64,000 nucleotides of DNA from NCBI RefSeq assembly GCF_900103445.1, contig NZ_FNHS01000006.1, positions 248,001 to 312,000 on the forward strand. The letters run 5' to 3'. Numbering within the stretch: position 1 is the first letter of the stretch; each line of letters opens with the position of its first letter. Made by a program: the position numbers and the translations under genes. This stretch comes from Methylobacterium phyllostachyos. GTDB lineage: Bacteria; Pseudomonadota; Alphaproteobacteria; Rhizobiales; Beijerinckiaceae. The notes beneath the pieces were generated by a model. The model saw only the letters and a list, made by a program, of their open reading frames with translations, had not been told where the DNA came from and did no database searches. Below are positions 63,706 through 64,000 of the stretch, piece by piece.

Positions 63706-64000
63706 ATGTTCGACAAGATCCTGATCGCCAACCGGGGCGAGATCGCCTGCCGGGTCATCAAGACCGCCCGGAAGATGGGCATCAGGACCGTAGCGGTCTA
63801 CTCGGATGCCGACCGCGACGCCGTGCACGTCGCCATGGCGGACGAGGCCGTCCATATCGGTCCCGCTGCAGCGGCAGAATCCTATCTGGTCATCGACAAG
63901 ATCGTCGAGGCCTGCAAGCAGACCGGCGCCCAGGCGGTCCATCCCGGCTACGGCTTCCTCTCCGAGCGCGAGGCCTTCCCGAAGGCGCTCGAAGCCGCCG
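63706..64000 (+). CDS. pccA: Biotin carboxylase subunit of an acyl-CoA carboxylase (partial)
   Basis: The first 98 residues of a biotin carboxylase; the gene continues beyond the window. The start [18 protein letters not shown] is the classic biotin carboxylase N-terminal domain, followed by [20 protein letters not shown] and HPGYGFLSE. The [14 protein letters not shown] form fits propionyl-CoA carboxylase alpha subunits in this bacterial group better than AccC, but acetyl- or methylcrotonyl-CoA carboxylase cannot be excluded from the fragment. Confidence 0.85.
   Translation, partial: MFDKILIANRGEIACRVIKTARKMGIRTVAVYSDADRDAVHVAMADEAVHIGPAAAAESYLVIDKIVEACKQTGAQAVHPGYGFLSEREAFPKALEAA

Overview
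The window is about 64 kb of GC-rich (roughly two thirds G+C, by eye), densely coded DNA from a single chromosome-like locus. The content points to an alphaproteobacterium of the Methylobacterium/Methylorubrum group: the end of an aerobic anoxygenic photosynthesis puf operon (pufM, four-haem pufC), pyruvate phosphate dikinase, the three-subunit pntAA/pntAB/pntB transhydrogenase, an alphaproteobacterial aa3 oxidase subunit IV, oxalate genes (oxlT, frc), a RibB whose GTP-cyclohydrolase half is degenerate, and a propionyl-CoA-carboxylase-type biotin carboxylase. The species is an inference from gene content; no rRNA or marker was aligned. No tRNA, rRNA, CRISPR array, insertion sequence, phage or plasmid gene was found.

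Layout. 1-2.0 kb: puf tail plus a 47-residue DUF3096 membrane protein. 2.1-5.3 kb: ppdK and a small membrane protein. 5.3-10.7 kb (minus): a DUF882/M15-like zinc peptidase, an LdtD-type L,D-transpeptidase with a readable promoter, and an NtrC-type response regulator. 10.9-20.2 kb (plus): oligopeptidase, an orphan MazE/AbrB-like regulator with an upstream palindrome, an ABC1 kinase, oxidase subunit IV, the pnt operon and recJ. 20.2-22.2 kb (minus): CAP lipoprotein, HD-GYP protein and a 49-residue membrane protein. 22.4-28.0 kb: an oxalate/C1 module (GntR-FCD regulator, OxlT, class II aldolase-like protein, free-standing 10-formyl-THF hydrolase, formyl-CoA:oxalate CoA-transferase) with candidate GntR operators. 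28.4-33.3 kb: two unknown proteins and an MHYT kinase / Rcp1-like regulator / REC-HisKA2 kinase operon. 33.3-39.2 kb: TetR divergent from a two-adaptor, TriABC-like RND efflux operon. 39.5-46.3 kb: AraC regulator, small Cys-rich protein, pterin carbinolamine dehydratase, a NitT/TauT-type ABC transporter, a large unknown exported protein and ErpA. 46.4-54.6 kb: dgt, argS, SPOR protein, nagZ, tatABC. 54.8-64 kb: tyrS (minus), the compact operon anmK - MrcB-like N-terminal domain - two tiny membrane proteins, aroC, ribB, LysE exporter and HDAC-family protein (minus), a second L,D-transpeptidase, an unknown protein and the start of a biotin carboxylase.

How the genes fit together. Cell-envelope turnover recurs: two L,D-transpeptidases, a DUF882 peptidase, NagZ and AnmK (both muropeptide recycling), a SPOR protein, CAP lipoprotein, Tat translocase and RND pump. 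Central carbon and redox genes (ppdK, pnt, frc/oxlT, pccA-like) suit growth on C1, C2 and C3 compounds. The least explained pieces are the anmK/MrcB-N/mini-membrane-protein operon, the free-standing formyl-THF hydrolase in the oxalate module, the orphan AbrB-type regulator with its palindrome, and the 651-residue exported protein next to erpA.
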